A DNA stretch of 27,938 nucleotides from Catenaria anguillulae PL171 (lineage: Eukaryota > Blastocladiomycota > Blastocladiomycetes > Blastocladiales > Catenariaceae), in the NCBI GenBank assembly GCA_002102555.1, contig MCFL01000306.1, positions 1 through 27,938 of the forward strand. Direction: 5' to 3'. Shown here in pieces: positions 1-9,891 of the stretch. The position numbers and the translations under genes were made by a program. Position 1 is the stretch's first letter. Every line of letters begins with the position of its first letter. Below the pieces are notes generated by a model. It ran no database searches. It had not been told where the DNA came from and was given only the letters and a program-made list of their open reading frames with translations.

Positions 1-68
1 CAGGTATCCGGTTGCGGCGGCGCGGTGCCAGCAAAAAGGAGTTTGGAGGTTGCAGATGCTGGTGCCAT
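1..68 (-). CDS. Possible 5' end of an unidentified gene, cut by the window edge
   Basis: Reading leftwards from an ATG at 68-66 gives 22 open codons, beginning MAPASATSKLLFAGTA, before the window ends. No stop occurs, the composition resembles a low-complexity protein start, and it would be divergent from the cytochrome b5 gene to its right. Nothing in 22 residues identifies a family, and a short open stretch at a window edge can occur by chance. It could equally be untranslated DNA. Low confidence. Confidence 0.28.
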   Translation of the reverse strand, partial: MAPASATSKLLFAGTAPPQPDT

Positions 69-604
69 TGCGTATTATGATGAATGTGATAAATGCTTGC
101 TTGATAACTGGATGATTGACTGTGATGGTTATAACATGCGGTGATGGACTGGCGTGGGAGCTTGGGCACTTTGGATCGACCACACTTCAATTTTTCGTCT
201 CGCGGACAGCGCACATTCAACATTTCGGACACGTCGATCACCATCACCTCAGCAACGACCACTCGTTGGAAAAGTTGGTCCGCTTGGGCCCGCCCCCTGT
301 TTCGCCGGTCCTTTGCCAAATTTCATCCGCGCCCAGCCAAGTGTTGAAAAGCTCTTGACCGCCCGCCTCTCTCCTTTCTCCTTTCGCCTTCCTCCCAAGT
401 TATTCCGACCTCTTGCCCGTCAGCGCCGTCACTCTTTCTTCACATGTAAGCAACGTTTCGCCATGCATGCACCCATATGAAAATCGACGCCAGTCCCAAC
501 GCTTGCCGCCGCTATTCTCCTCGATCTAACTCTTGACCGCCTTCCCGTCTTTTTTTTTTTTCTGCAGCCCGGCTCGTCTGCCGCACAAATACACAACAAC
601 CATC
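69..604. promoter_or_regulatory. Upstream region of cytochrome b5 (possibly a shared divergent promoter)
   Basis: This 536-nt stretch holds no convincing gene; its short open frames have no family signal. It becomes pyrimidine-rich towards the cytochrome b5 start (CTCTCTCCTTTCTCC-like runs around 367-390 and a long T tract at 550-560), as fungal promoters and leader regions often are. A good donor (GTAAGC at 445) and a T-tract plus CTGCAG acceptor ending at 567 suggest an intron in the 5' UTR, listed separately. No clear TATA box was seen. Confidence 0.4.
445..567 (+). other. Candidate intron in the 5' UTR of the cytochrome b5 gene
   Basis: GTAAGC at 445 is a near-consensus donor. A T-rich tract followed by TCTGCAG ends at 567, only 37 nt before the ATG at 605. 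The 123-nt length is within reach of the other introns in the window. Splicing would remove the out-of-frame ATGs at 462 and 466 and leave a short leader. This is inferred from splice signals only; no coding constraint confirms it. Confidence 0.4.
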
Positions 605-1468
605 ATGTCGTCCGTCAAGGTTTTCACCGCCGAGGAGGTTGCCGCTCACTCGTCTCGCAACGACGTTTGGACCATCATCGATGGCAAGGTTTACGACATC
701 ACAAAGTTCCTTGACGAGGTCCGCTTGTCCTTGCTTGCTTCGTGACGACTTGAGCTTCCCACCTAACCACTTGATCACGACTATGACTCTATTCTGTGTT
801 CCGTAGCATCCTGGTGGTGAGGAGGTTCTTCTCGAGGGCGCCGGTATGCACACAGATCATTCATTTCATGCGCAGGTACCTACACAAATCGGAATCATGA
901 GTCCTGACTCGTCCGTCACTTTTAGGTGCTGATTCCACCGAGGGCTTTGAGGATGTCGGCCATTCCGAGGATGCCCGTGACTTGCTCAAGAAGTACTACG
1001 TCGGCGACCTCAAGGGTGGCGTGGTATGTGTGATTGGACTTGTTTCGACATTGTGGACTCCTGGCTCATTTCCATCCGCCTCGTCCCCTGTATAGCCAAG
1101 CAAGAAGGCAACAGAAAAGGCCGCCCCCGCTGCTGCCCCCAAGTCGTCCGACAACTCGACGTACGTACACTTGCATCGTTCTTGATTCCGCCGGCTTTGT
1201 CTTTTTATCACCCTCTCATTCCGCCCACCCCCAAAACGTGTCGTACTCGATTTGACACCGATTCGTCGCGCAGTGAATCTGGATGCACCATCCAGTAACG
1301 GCCAACCTCTCGCCCTTGACCTCGACTTTTTGCTGAGCAAAGCTCATACTCACTCCTGCCACTTGCACTCACCTCACACCTCATATACGCTTATCCAGCA
1401 CCATGTTCACCATCTCAGTCGCCGTGATTGCTGCCGTCGCTTTTGCCTGGAAGCACTTTTCGGCTTAA
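605..1468 (+). CDS. Cytochrome b5, tail-anchored, five exons
   Basis: Microsomal-type cytochrome b5: a heme-binding electron carrier for desaturases, sterol enzymes and P450s on the cytosolic face of the ER. Exons: 605-718, 807-843, 926-1023, 1096-1160 and 1399-1468, giving 127 aa, the usual length. The N-terminal part ([16 protein letters not shown], then [13 protein letters not shown]) and the two axial heme histidines (HPGGEEVL and EDVGHS) are all present. An Ala/Pro/Lys linker ([16 protein letters not shown]) leads to one hydrophobic segment, about [16 protein letters not shown], and a short polar tail, as in tail-anchored forms. All joins are phase-consistent. The last intron (238 nt) is unusually long here and contains another acceptor-like CGCAG ending at 1274, but using it leads quickly to a stop. 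Stop codon TAA. Confidence 0.93.
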
Positions 1469-2035
1469 GTTTTGTTTCCGCCCGTTTCCTTTTCTCGTAT
1501 TGAAACCTCATTACTCTCTACATTTACCGGTTTTTCTTGATCTCGTTTCACGTCATGATCTGTGCCTTTGCTGCATGGATGCATGGTTTGCGGCCACAAC
1601 TGGCAATGGGGAGGCAGGCCTGCATGTTTGTACATGGCGGTGGGTGAGTGGCGGCAGTGATACTCTTTCTTCTGACGGTTTGATTGTGAATGAGACCTGA
1701 GAAGTATAGAGAAGTATCAATTGACTGCGGCTTCGCACGTTCGCCACAAGCTGCATCGAAGACATGGGCGCAGTCGCATGCACGTGTTGGGACCTTGTTG
1801 GCGGTGGCGGTATAACCTGTGCCCTATCACCCGCATCTTGCCAGTCTTGGGAAGTTGTTTACTTTGTGGGACGGACTGTGCCCTCTCATTTGTCCTCTCT
1901 ACTCTCTCCCGGTCGGTCAGCCATGTAACGATATTCACTCGCAAGCATCCGACTTGACTTGCACTCGCACCTAGACGCCACATCGACAGTGAGACTTCTC
2001 GAACTCCATTCTAGACTACAAAAACCGCATCAACC
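1469..2035. promoter_or_regulatory. Intergenic region: cytochrome b5 3' UTR and chitin deacetylase promoter
   Basis: A 567-nt gap between two genes in the same orientation. Its short open frames on both strands show no family signal. The stretch before the ATG at 2036 is rich in CTCTC runs (about 1881-1917), followed by a CAACC ATG context. A TATA-like GGTATAACC lies at about 1809. No repeat or RNA gene was recognised. Confidence 0.4.
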
Positions 2036-3572
2036 ATGTCTCGCGATGGCTGGCGAAACCGGCTCCGGCCCATCCTTCTACTGCTCCTCTGCATCCAATT
2101 ATCTGCCACAGCGGTCCACGGCACCCTCCCTCCCGTGTCCAAGTTTTGCTCTACAGGGGCCGCTTGCCAAGGCCCGCCCAAGAGTGCGCTCGACAGGCTT
2201 GGCCGCCTCGAGCGGGAGACGTTTGGACCCGGCGCCGCCCGTTGTGGCGACACCATTTGCGATACTTCGCGTGAAGAGACGTGCCGGACCTGTCCCACAG
2301 ACTGTGGCAGGTGTACGCAGGCAGAGCCCGTGGTCAAGTGTCGCAATCGGAATCATTTTGCGTTGACTTTTGACGATGGACCGACGCCAGGCGTACGTTC
2401 TATGGCTGGGCGTTTCTGGCAAGATGCTCATGCGTTTGTTACTGACACACACTCGCACGGCTGGACAGAAAACGAGGGCATTGGTCGAGTATCTCAATCG
2501 GGAAAGGATCAAGGCGACCTTTTTTGTCAACGGGAACCACTTTGCCGAGAATCCTGACAATGTTCCCACCGTCAAGTTCACATTCAACTGTACGTCTTTT
2601 GCACTTCCCTCTTACCCCCAGCTTGTCCTCACAACTGTCCACCTTGTTTCCGTCATAGCCGGACACCTTATTGGCTCGCATACATTCTCTCACCGGTCGC
2701 TCGGCGATGCTGGTACCAAGCTTTCTTACGCCCACATGCGGGGCGAAATCATTGTCAACGACGAGGCAATCGAGCTCGCAATTGGCCGGCGCCCACGGAT
2801 TGTTCGCCCACCATTCTTTGCATTCAACCCGACATCAATGGCGTTCTTGGAAACGTCCGGGTACACTGTCGCAAACGTCAACGGTATTCGCTCTTGAACT
2901 AGATCATGGTGCTCGACCTGGCGCATGTACTCACAGTAGCCTTTATTGATCAGTTTTTACCGACGACTGGCTGATTCCCGACCCGAATGGCGTCCTCAAG
3001 TTCCTTCAAGACTCGTTTGCCAAAGTGCGCGACAACGGTGGATGGATCCATCTTCAACATGACCATCACCCCAACTTGGTTCAGGCAACCACAAGGATTG
3101 TCGAGTACCTCAAGACGCCCCGGGTCGAGTTTGTGACGCTTGACGTTTGCCTTGGCGTTTCTGGTTACCGCCCATCAGGTTCCCTTTTCTCCTTTTGTTG
3201 CACAAGCCTTTAATCTGAGCCGATGCTGACCCATTGTTTTCATTTCAATTTTCAATCACAGGTGACAATCCATTCCTCGCCAAGCACCTTGAAGCTCGTG
3301 TTTGGAAAGGTGAGTCCGCGACAAACACGACTGCCTCGACAACGGCGACCGCATCCACGACAACTGTCGCGCCAACGACCACGGAAATCAGCGGCCCGGT
3401 CGATGTGGGCCGTGAGGGCCCCGCGACGCCGTTACCGCTGCCGACGGCAGCACCCGGCTCGGGTGCGTCAGCGGCCGTTGCTGGGAATGGTGCAGCAGGC
3501 CTGGGATTGGTGAGACACGAGATAATGGCGGCAATTGTGGCATTGGTGATCATGATGATGTTGAGTCCGTGA
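2036..3572 (+). CDS. Chitin deacetylase-like polysaccharide deacetylase (CE4), GPI-anchored
   Basis: Predicted to remove acetyl groups from chitin at the cell surface. Exons 2036-2392, 2469-2589, 2659-2883, 2954-3178 and 3262-3572 give 412 aa. In order: a signal peptide (LRPILLLLLCIQLSATAVHG, about residues 10-29); a Cys-rich module at about 70-93 of the form CGDxxC...CxxCPxDCGxC; then the NodB fold. CE4 motifs visible: TFDDGPTPG (111-119, catalytic Asp pair), GSHTFSH (165-171, metal-binding His pair), RPPFF (209-213), DDW (238-240) and LQHD (268-271, catalytic His). A Thr/Ser/Pro/Ala-rich stalk follows, then a hydrophobic C-terminus (MAAIVALVIMMMLSP) with no polar tail, typical of a GPI signal. 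The Cys module precedes CE4 domains in other early-diverging fungi, from memory. Peptidoglycan or xylan specificity is less likely but not excluded by sequence. Confidence 0.92.
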
Positions 3573-3760
3573 TTCCCCAAAACAGTTTGTTGCAGCGGCC
3601 TTTCCAGAAACTACGATAGATTTTCATGTAGGTAAATCAGGCGAATACACAAACGAATGGTATGGGTCAAGGACGATAGAGGGAATGTGAGGAAGATCGT
3701 CAATATACAATACTCTTGTCACGTCCTCGTGAGATGTGGGAATCGGGTGTGTAACGTAAA
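3573..3760. other. Convergent 3' spacer
   Basis: 188 nt between the stop of the chitin deacetylase gene and the stop of the minus-strand CHASE-PAS gene. It presumably carries both polyadenylation regions. No gene or repeat is seen. Confidence 0.5.
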
Positions 3761-6700
3761 TCAACCGCATTGAGGAATCGCCAAAACCACATTCATCACC
3801 AGCCCAACGCCTGTAGCGACCCGGGTCTGCTTGATCCGCCCGCCATTCCTCTCCACCAACTGAATCAGCGCCGCCCAAGTCAATGCCACGTTTCCAAATG
3901 CCGACCCGCGCGACCCGACCGACAAATCGAGGTCGTTTGCTGTGACGCTGGTGGGGAACATGGGGTCAAAAGCACTGATTGTCGCCAAAAAATGCAGGTG
4001 CAGCTGTTCAGCTGCTTCTCCGCCATCGCCTTGATGGTTGTCTTCACGCTTGTCGGTGCTGAGCGCAAGCGTCATGAGCGACGCCGGTCGCGCCAACATG
4101 GCACCCAGGGCCACAAACTTGTGAATCAACTTGCACGCGGTACAGGAAAAGCCCGGCGGCATGCGCACGTCCCTTGCGGCCGCTGCCACGCCCATGGTGA
4201 ATATGATCCCACGGTCGTGCATTGCATCCAACATGCCTGGCTCAATGCATGCATCCACAAGCTCGCTCAACAGTTTGCCTTGCGGGCCGCACCCGCCGCA
4301 CTTTGAGCATTGGCTCGGGTGATCGCCTTGAGGATCAATCACGCACTCATTGTTGAGCTGCTGCTTGTCCAAACAGTTGACACCAGCGTACACGGCAACA
4401 TCGTCCAGCACGTTGGTAATGTGCTTTGCTGCCGCCTTGGCATCCACCAGATCCGCTGCCACGCGATCCTCGGCAGCGCGCGCAATCACGTCGAGATCGT
4501 GCATCATTTGCTCGACAGGAACAGTCATGGCTTGAATGAGAAACCGGAGAAGGTGCTGCTTGGCCTCGGTCGCATCGGTCGCTTGCTTTTCCATGGTCGC
4601 AACCAGTCGCATGGATTCGACGCGCGACGTGATGTCGTGAAACAGGACAATTTGATGAAAGGTGCCCGTCGGAAGTTGGTCAGCCGAGTCGGCCAAAAGG
4701 ACGGACTCGTAACCGTTGGGTTCGTGAGCGTGCGGACCATCAGCGTTCGGATATGGGGACGGCTCAGAAGTCATTGACGGCGGAGCAAATGAGAATGTGC
4801 GCATCCGATTATGTAGCGAAAGCAAATCGCCAAGCGGCGCATCGGGATCCACATGCGGGTCGTTGGCTTGAGACACGGACAGTTGCGCAAAGAATGTCGA
4901 GCCGTCTTTGCGCCGAAAGATCACTTCGTGGTCGCCGGGCTCGAGAACAAGGTCGGTGAGCGAACACAGCGTGTCTGATTCCGCATACGTGCTGGGTGAG
5001 ATTTCTGGTCGGATATCGGGCGAGATAGCAGGCGCGGGAGGCATTGGCGCCGGTGTGGGGGCGACTGGCGACTCGTTTTCCACGTGAATAACAGATGCGG
5101 TCAATGGTGATGCGCAAGGTGATGATGAGGGAGTAGGGGTAGGACTTGGGTCAGAGGTTGGGCGGCGGCGGCGACGAAGCCGAGAGCTCTGCGGCCCAAC
5201 TGAGGATGCAGCCGCCGTCCTAGGAGTTGCCGGGCGTGACGACCTGGGCGAGTCCGATATGACAGATGACGAGACAGACTCGGATCCAATGCGTGAGTCA
5301 CATGTCTCAGTCACGGATGAGGCAACCCGTCGTGCACGCCCTCGGGCTCGAACACGTGCCTTGCTCGACTCTTCCAAAAGCATGGTAAAGGGCATTGGGC
5401 GAACAAAACCATCAAGCTGGTATCCGGTCAACTTGAGTGCGGCGTCGTTGGCGCTCAGTACCCTTCCATGTGCGTCCAGCATGAGAAGCCCATCGGGAAT
5501 AGCCTCCAACACGGCGCGGCTGTACTGCTGCATACTGCCCAACAACTGCGTCTGTGTCTCGAGCCGTTCAAGCATCAGCTTGGATACCATGAATCGAGCT
5601 GTTGCCCGGCGCACAACGTCAGATAAGAGCACAAAGACACCCAATGTGCAAGCAAAGACAACCCAGGGAACTGCCGTGAAGAACTTGGAAACGTAGCGCG
5701 AAGTGGGAACAAAGGTGACGGGCCATTTTGCATTGAACCCATGGAATGCCTCCATGGCCGCGCGTGTCGAGTCGAGCAGGGCGTGATCTGGGCCAGTTGG
5801 TTCATACGCAAACACCCGCTTATGCGTTTCAAAGTCGACGTAAACGGCAACGTCGGAATCATTGGCATTGGTCAAGATGCGATCCAGTGTTGAGGAGAAG
5901 AGCAAGCTGAATGAGAGGCCAACCGACGCGATCCATTGTGGGTATGGGTTGGATGGCTTTGGCAGGCGCGGAGGGACGTGATACCACGCCCCGAACCCTG
6001 TCTCGCCCGTGGCGCGCATAGCAAGGGGATCGGAAACGCTCCATGTGCCAGGTGACAGCGAACGCATGACAGCCACGCGACGTAAAGGATCCGAAAGCAG
6101 GTTCCATCCCAAGTATCCGTTCCCGCGCGACAAGGGGTAACTGGGCAATCCGTGTGAGACAAAGTCAGTCAAGCTGAGATTGTGAATGCAAAATGGCCGC
6201 GTGTAGCGTCCGTACATCAACGCAGGATATACATCGACTGTGTCGTTCTTGACCAGGTCGGAGGAATTTGCACTTGAATATGCCTTGAAACCGTAAAACT
6301 GGGATAATGCGGCAGACTGATTCTTGGGAACGACGACGCAGATGTTGATACTATAGATGATCTTGGGGTCAAAAGACGACCGTTCACCGAATGTCGTCAA
6401 TGCATCTGTGTTCAATATCGGCGCAAACATCAGAAGTCCGAAACGATGGAAATTACAAAAAAAGACACGGAGCATATGGTGGGTACCTTGCGTGAGCTCA
6501 GGGGTTGCGTACGTGAATGCGGCAAAGTTGCGCAAATGTTGAAAGCAGCGGACGCCCATCACCGACTCGAGAGAGCGGACGCAAATGCGGCGAATACAGG
6601 CGAAATCGCGTTCAAATGTCCCAGTCTCGACGGACCGGAACCAAAAGTAGAGCCCGATGCTGCAACCTGAGAATTTCACAGGAAACAAAGTGCAAAATCG

Positions 6701-7047
6701 TCAGGGCATCGTTAAAGAATGCACGAGACTGTCCGAAAAAGGCGGTGAGTCACAAGAAAAATGGTGTGCGTACCCACGCCAACAATGATGGTCAAAACGG
6801 CTGCAACCCATGGAACACAGAGACGGAAACATCGGAACAAATTGCGTATCCGGTCATGCCCCTGTTGCAAGACTGAACGGGTGGATGGTTGAGCAGTGCT
6901 GTCTCCCAGGTGTGGTGTTGCGGGAATGAATTTGGCCTGATCACCGGCTGATGACAATATCATCGAGTTCTGGCTGCATGTTGGGGAAGCATGGTCGGAC
7001 GTAGTTTGCTGGTAGAGCTCAGGGCATACGTCAGGATCAGCGGCCAT
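3761..7047 (-). CDS. CHASE-PAS sensor with a degenerate histidine-kinase core (pseudo-kinase)
   Basis: Membrane receptor built like a hybrid histidine kinase. Exons 7047-6774, 6666-6487 and 6405-3761 give 1032 aa. TM1 is at about 79-100; an extracellular CHASE-like domain spans about 105-390 (GWNLLSDPLRRVAVMRSL, then SDPLAMRATGETGFG, is the typical CHASE core); TM2 is at about 394-414. A PAS domain starts at about 446 (LEAIPDGLLMLDAHGRVLSA) and is split by a Ser/Pro/Arg-rich insert (about 500-625) before VIFRRKDGSTFFAQLSVSQ and FHDITSR. The DHp-like helix follows at 765-825, but FLIQAMTVPVEQM stands where FLANMSHELRTPL is expected, so the phospho-acceptor His is missing. The C-terminal ATPase-like region ends in LVERNGGRI...VVLAIP but lacks recognisable N and G boxes. 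A CxxCxxC cluster (851-857) and CTAC (906-909) are extra. No receiver domain follows. Intron 2 (81 nt) is stop-free and could be retained. The start at 7047 was chosen because it places TM1 correctly. Confidence 0.8.
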
Positions 7048-7349
7048 GATGTGGTTCGGTTCTGATGGCTTCGACGATGGGGTGAGCGAGACGCGAAGTG
7101 TGGTCTTTGGCCGACAGCAGCCTCCAAGGGCAAAGGTGGTGTGATGACAGGCAGATCCAGTCAATGTTGCATCGATTGATGAATTATTGATTGATTGCGT
7201 TGCACAAAGTCGAAAGAGATTATGTCCATGTCTGTCTGCTGACTCTGTGTGTGAGCAAAAGAGATATCGATGAACGGACGAACGATGTGATGGGAAACAA
7301 CGAGAACGTTCCTTTGTTGTTTCGAGAACGGTTGCCAATTCAAATCGTT
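7048..7349. promoter_or_regulatory. Divergent promoter between the CHASE-PAS gene and the CorA gene
   Basis: About 300 nt separate the two chosen start codons, so both genes must share upstream sequence. Open frames run through it in both directions, but they are only N-terminal extensions without family signal. AT-rich patches lie at 7165-7200 (ATTGATGAATTATTGATTG), and a TATA-like ACTATACATAC lies at 7409-7419, just inside the longest CorA reading. The second supports a later CorA start at 7449. Confidence 0.4.
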
Positions 7350-9891
7350 ATGGATGCACCAAGACCCTCAACCCAGGCCTGTTCCCGGCTACTCAGGGAA
7401 TCCCAAGTACTATACATACATCCTCGATGCACCACCTGCAATCTCGCAATGCTGCCAGTCTCCAATCCCAATTCGCCCCAAGGATCCGCGCAGCCGTCGC
7501 CGAGGCGTGCGCCCGCCATGAACGCGACCAACAGTTCAGAGGCGCTTTTGAGCTCGTCCCCGACCGACGCCACCACCGAACAGCCTGCCTTCTCGTACAA
7601 TACGACTGCACCCGACGATTCTCAATTCCCCACTCAGTTCCCCTCGAGCGACAGCGGTCGTCCGCCTGCCATCATTACCGCTGCCCATCACCTCGCATCA
7701 CCCCCGCACGCCGAGCGCATCGCCCTGACGTACCCCCAGCAGGCTCCAGCGTCCGCTCACCCAAACCTCGAGCCCTCGAGCTGGAATTCATCGGCGGATC
7801 ACTTGCCACACAGGTCCAATCACTCTCATTCGGACAAGGTCAGCGCCAGCAGCGCAAGGCGAGCCGGTTCGCTCTTTCGCCGCCCAACTCTGGGCGGATG
7901 GTCACACTCGGGCCCATCGCCCCGTCTTGCCGACGCTTCACTGACGGCTCCAGTCCAAAGTCCCGTGTCTGCCACTCCCTCTGGATCCAAGGGCTGGGGC
8001 AATCTGCGTGCGGCAATGCGCGCCAAGAACAAGTTTATCCATCGCCACCATCATCACCATGCGGCAGACGAAACCAGCGTTCATCGTGTTCCCGGTGCCG
8101 CTCCCGGTATTGACATCGAGTCCGAGTCCATCGACAAGTATTTCAGTGAGCGGCTGGTCGGGCAGGTCAATGGGATGGTGGTTGACTTCAATGCCGAAAC
8201 GTACCAGATTCGGCAAGGCTTGGCCAATGCCGATCTGTGCGATTGGATTTCAAAACCGCGGCCCGATTTCTCGGCCGTGAGGTGGATCCATGTGGAGGGA
8301 ATGGCTTGGGATGTCATCAAGACCGTTTCTCAGATTCATGGACTGCACCCGCTCAGCATTGAGGACGCCCTTCATTTACCGCAGCGTGTCAAGGTGGACA
8401 ACTTTTCCAATCATCTCTTTATCTCCTTGCTCGTGTGCCGACTGGCCTCCTTAACGTCGGATGTTGCCGAGATTGATGTGGCGGCGAGGCATCGGCTCCT
8501 CAAGCAGCGGTTGCACCCAATGGCGGAATCGGGCGAGTGTACATTGCTGGATATCGAGGCCGATAATTGCTCCATGTTTTTGCTTGATGACGGCACTCTC
8601 ATCACATTCACCCATTATGCCAGCGGCTTTCTTGTCGAGCCCATTCTTTCTCGGCTCACGAATGCGACTACGATGTTGCGGTCATTGAGCGACGCTTCTT
8701 TCTTGCTCAATGCACTCATTGATAGCATCGTCGGTCCGTGTGTTGCTCTCGTTCTCTTTTGTGTTTCTTGTCATCCATATGTCACTCAGCTTACACCTCT
8801 GGCTTGTGTACAAAGACCATTATCTTCCCATCACCGAGGCGTATGCGGATCAGTTTGAGCGTCTCGAGGCCATTGTTTTTGAGAAGCCCAACATCCACAT
8901 CATTCGCTGTACGTTTCTCTTTTTGGCTTGTGTCTTGAACTGACCACTTACTCCGATTCGAGGACTTTGTACATCAACAGACCTCCACGCAACCCACGCC
9001 GACTTGATTGAGCTCAAGCAAAAGCTACTCCCGGTCCAAACCCTCATTCGCAACCTCCGTACCATGTCTCATCGAGTTGCTTCATCCCCAACACGACCCG
9101 CATCAGGCAGCATGCAGCGGCCCGCGAGTTTTATTGGCGCGAGCAGCACCACCGTGTTACCGGATGGCTCAACCGCAAGCGCAGCCGCCAGCAAGGAGAC
9201 ATCCAGTGGATCCAACGCTGCACCCAAAGTTGCTCAGGAACGGCTGTCGCCGATTTGCAAGACGTACTTGAGCGATGTGCAGGATCACATTGACACCGTA
9301 TGTTCATATTCTCTTTTGTAAACTTTTCGAAAAAAAGTGCACTGAGCTCATTTGTGCACTCGGACCGTTTGTAACAGTGCCTCGACCACGTGTCGACTTT
9401 GCAAGGCTGGGCTCAAAATCTCACCGATTTGGCTTTTAACTGCATCTCGTACACAACCAACGAGAATATGAAAGTGGTCCGTATATTTATCTTGCCATGG
9501 CATGTGTTTGTGTGGTAGATTGCCTCAAAACTCAAAATCCACTCTTCTCTTCCACCCATCAGCTCACTATTGCATCCGTGGTTTTTCTTCCCATTACTGT
9601 GCGTTCGGCTGCATTGAGTTTCCCGTTTTCCTTTGGCTCACATTTGCTGACTGTCCCCGCGCTTTCCTTGTGTCGTAGTTCCTTGCTGGTGCGTTGGCAA
9701 CTGCTCGCCCCTCGCATCGCCACCGCAGCTGAAACTAACGCCGTGCGCCACCGTTTTTAGGAGTCTATGGTACAAACTTTACATTTCTCCCAGAGTTATC
9801 GTGGACTTTTGGGTATCCGCTCTTTTGGACGGCTTGCATTATGCTTGTGACGGTCACTTTGGTTTACTTGAAGCGGCGCGGATTCTACTGA
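7350..9891 (+). CDS. CorA-family Mg2+ channel/transporter, seven exons
   Basis: CorA-type divalent cation channel, probably Mg2+ uptake at the plasma or vacuolar membrane. Exons 7350-8733, 8816-8908, 8981-9297, 9378-9476, 9563-9598, 9679-9688 and 9761-9891 give 689 aa; all phases agree. A long Ser/Pro/Ala-rich N-terminus contains a HRHHHHH run (8040-8060). The soluble CorA domain follows (GMVVDFNAETYQIRQG, VRWIHVEGMAWDVI, LHPLSIEDALHLPQRVKVDN). The stalk helix carries a Ser/Ala insert (about 9061-9240). TM1 (LTIASVVFLPITFLAGVYG) is assembled from three exons, followed by the signature loop GTN (usually GMN), an acidic PEL turn and TM2 (LFWTACIMLVTVTLVYL), then KRRGFY. The start is uncertain: ATGs at 7350, 7449 and 7518 are all in frame. 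Of these, 7518 has the best context and 7449 sits below a TATA-like box. Confidence 0.9.
9679..9688 (+). other. 10-nt microexon of the CorA gene
   Basis: TTCCTTGCTG lies between an intron ending TGTCGTAG and one beginning GTGCGTTG. Joined to the preceding exon (ending ...CCC ATT ACT) and the following exon (GA GTC TAT GGT ACA AAC), it encodes the FLAG of the conserved CorA stretch PITFLAGVYG. Skipping it would delete these residues and shift the frame just before the selectivity motif, so its use is strongly supported by the protein family. The exon before it is also short, at 36 nt. Confidence 0.88.
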
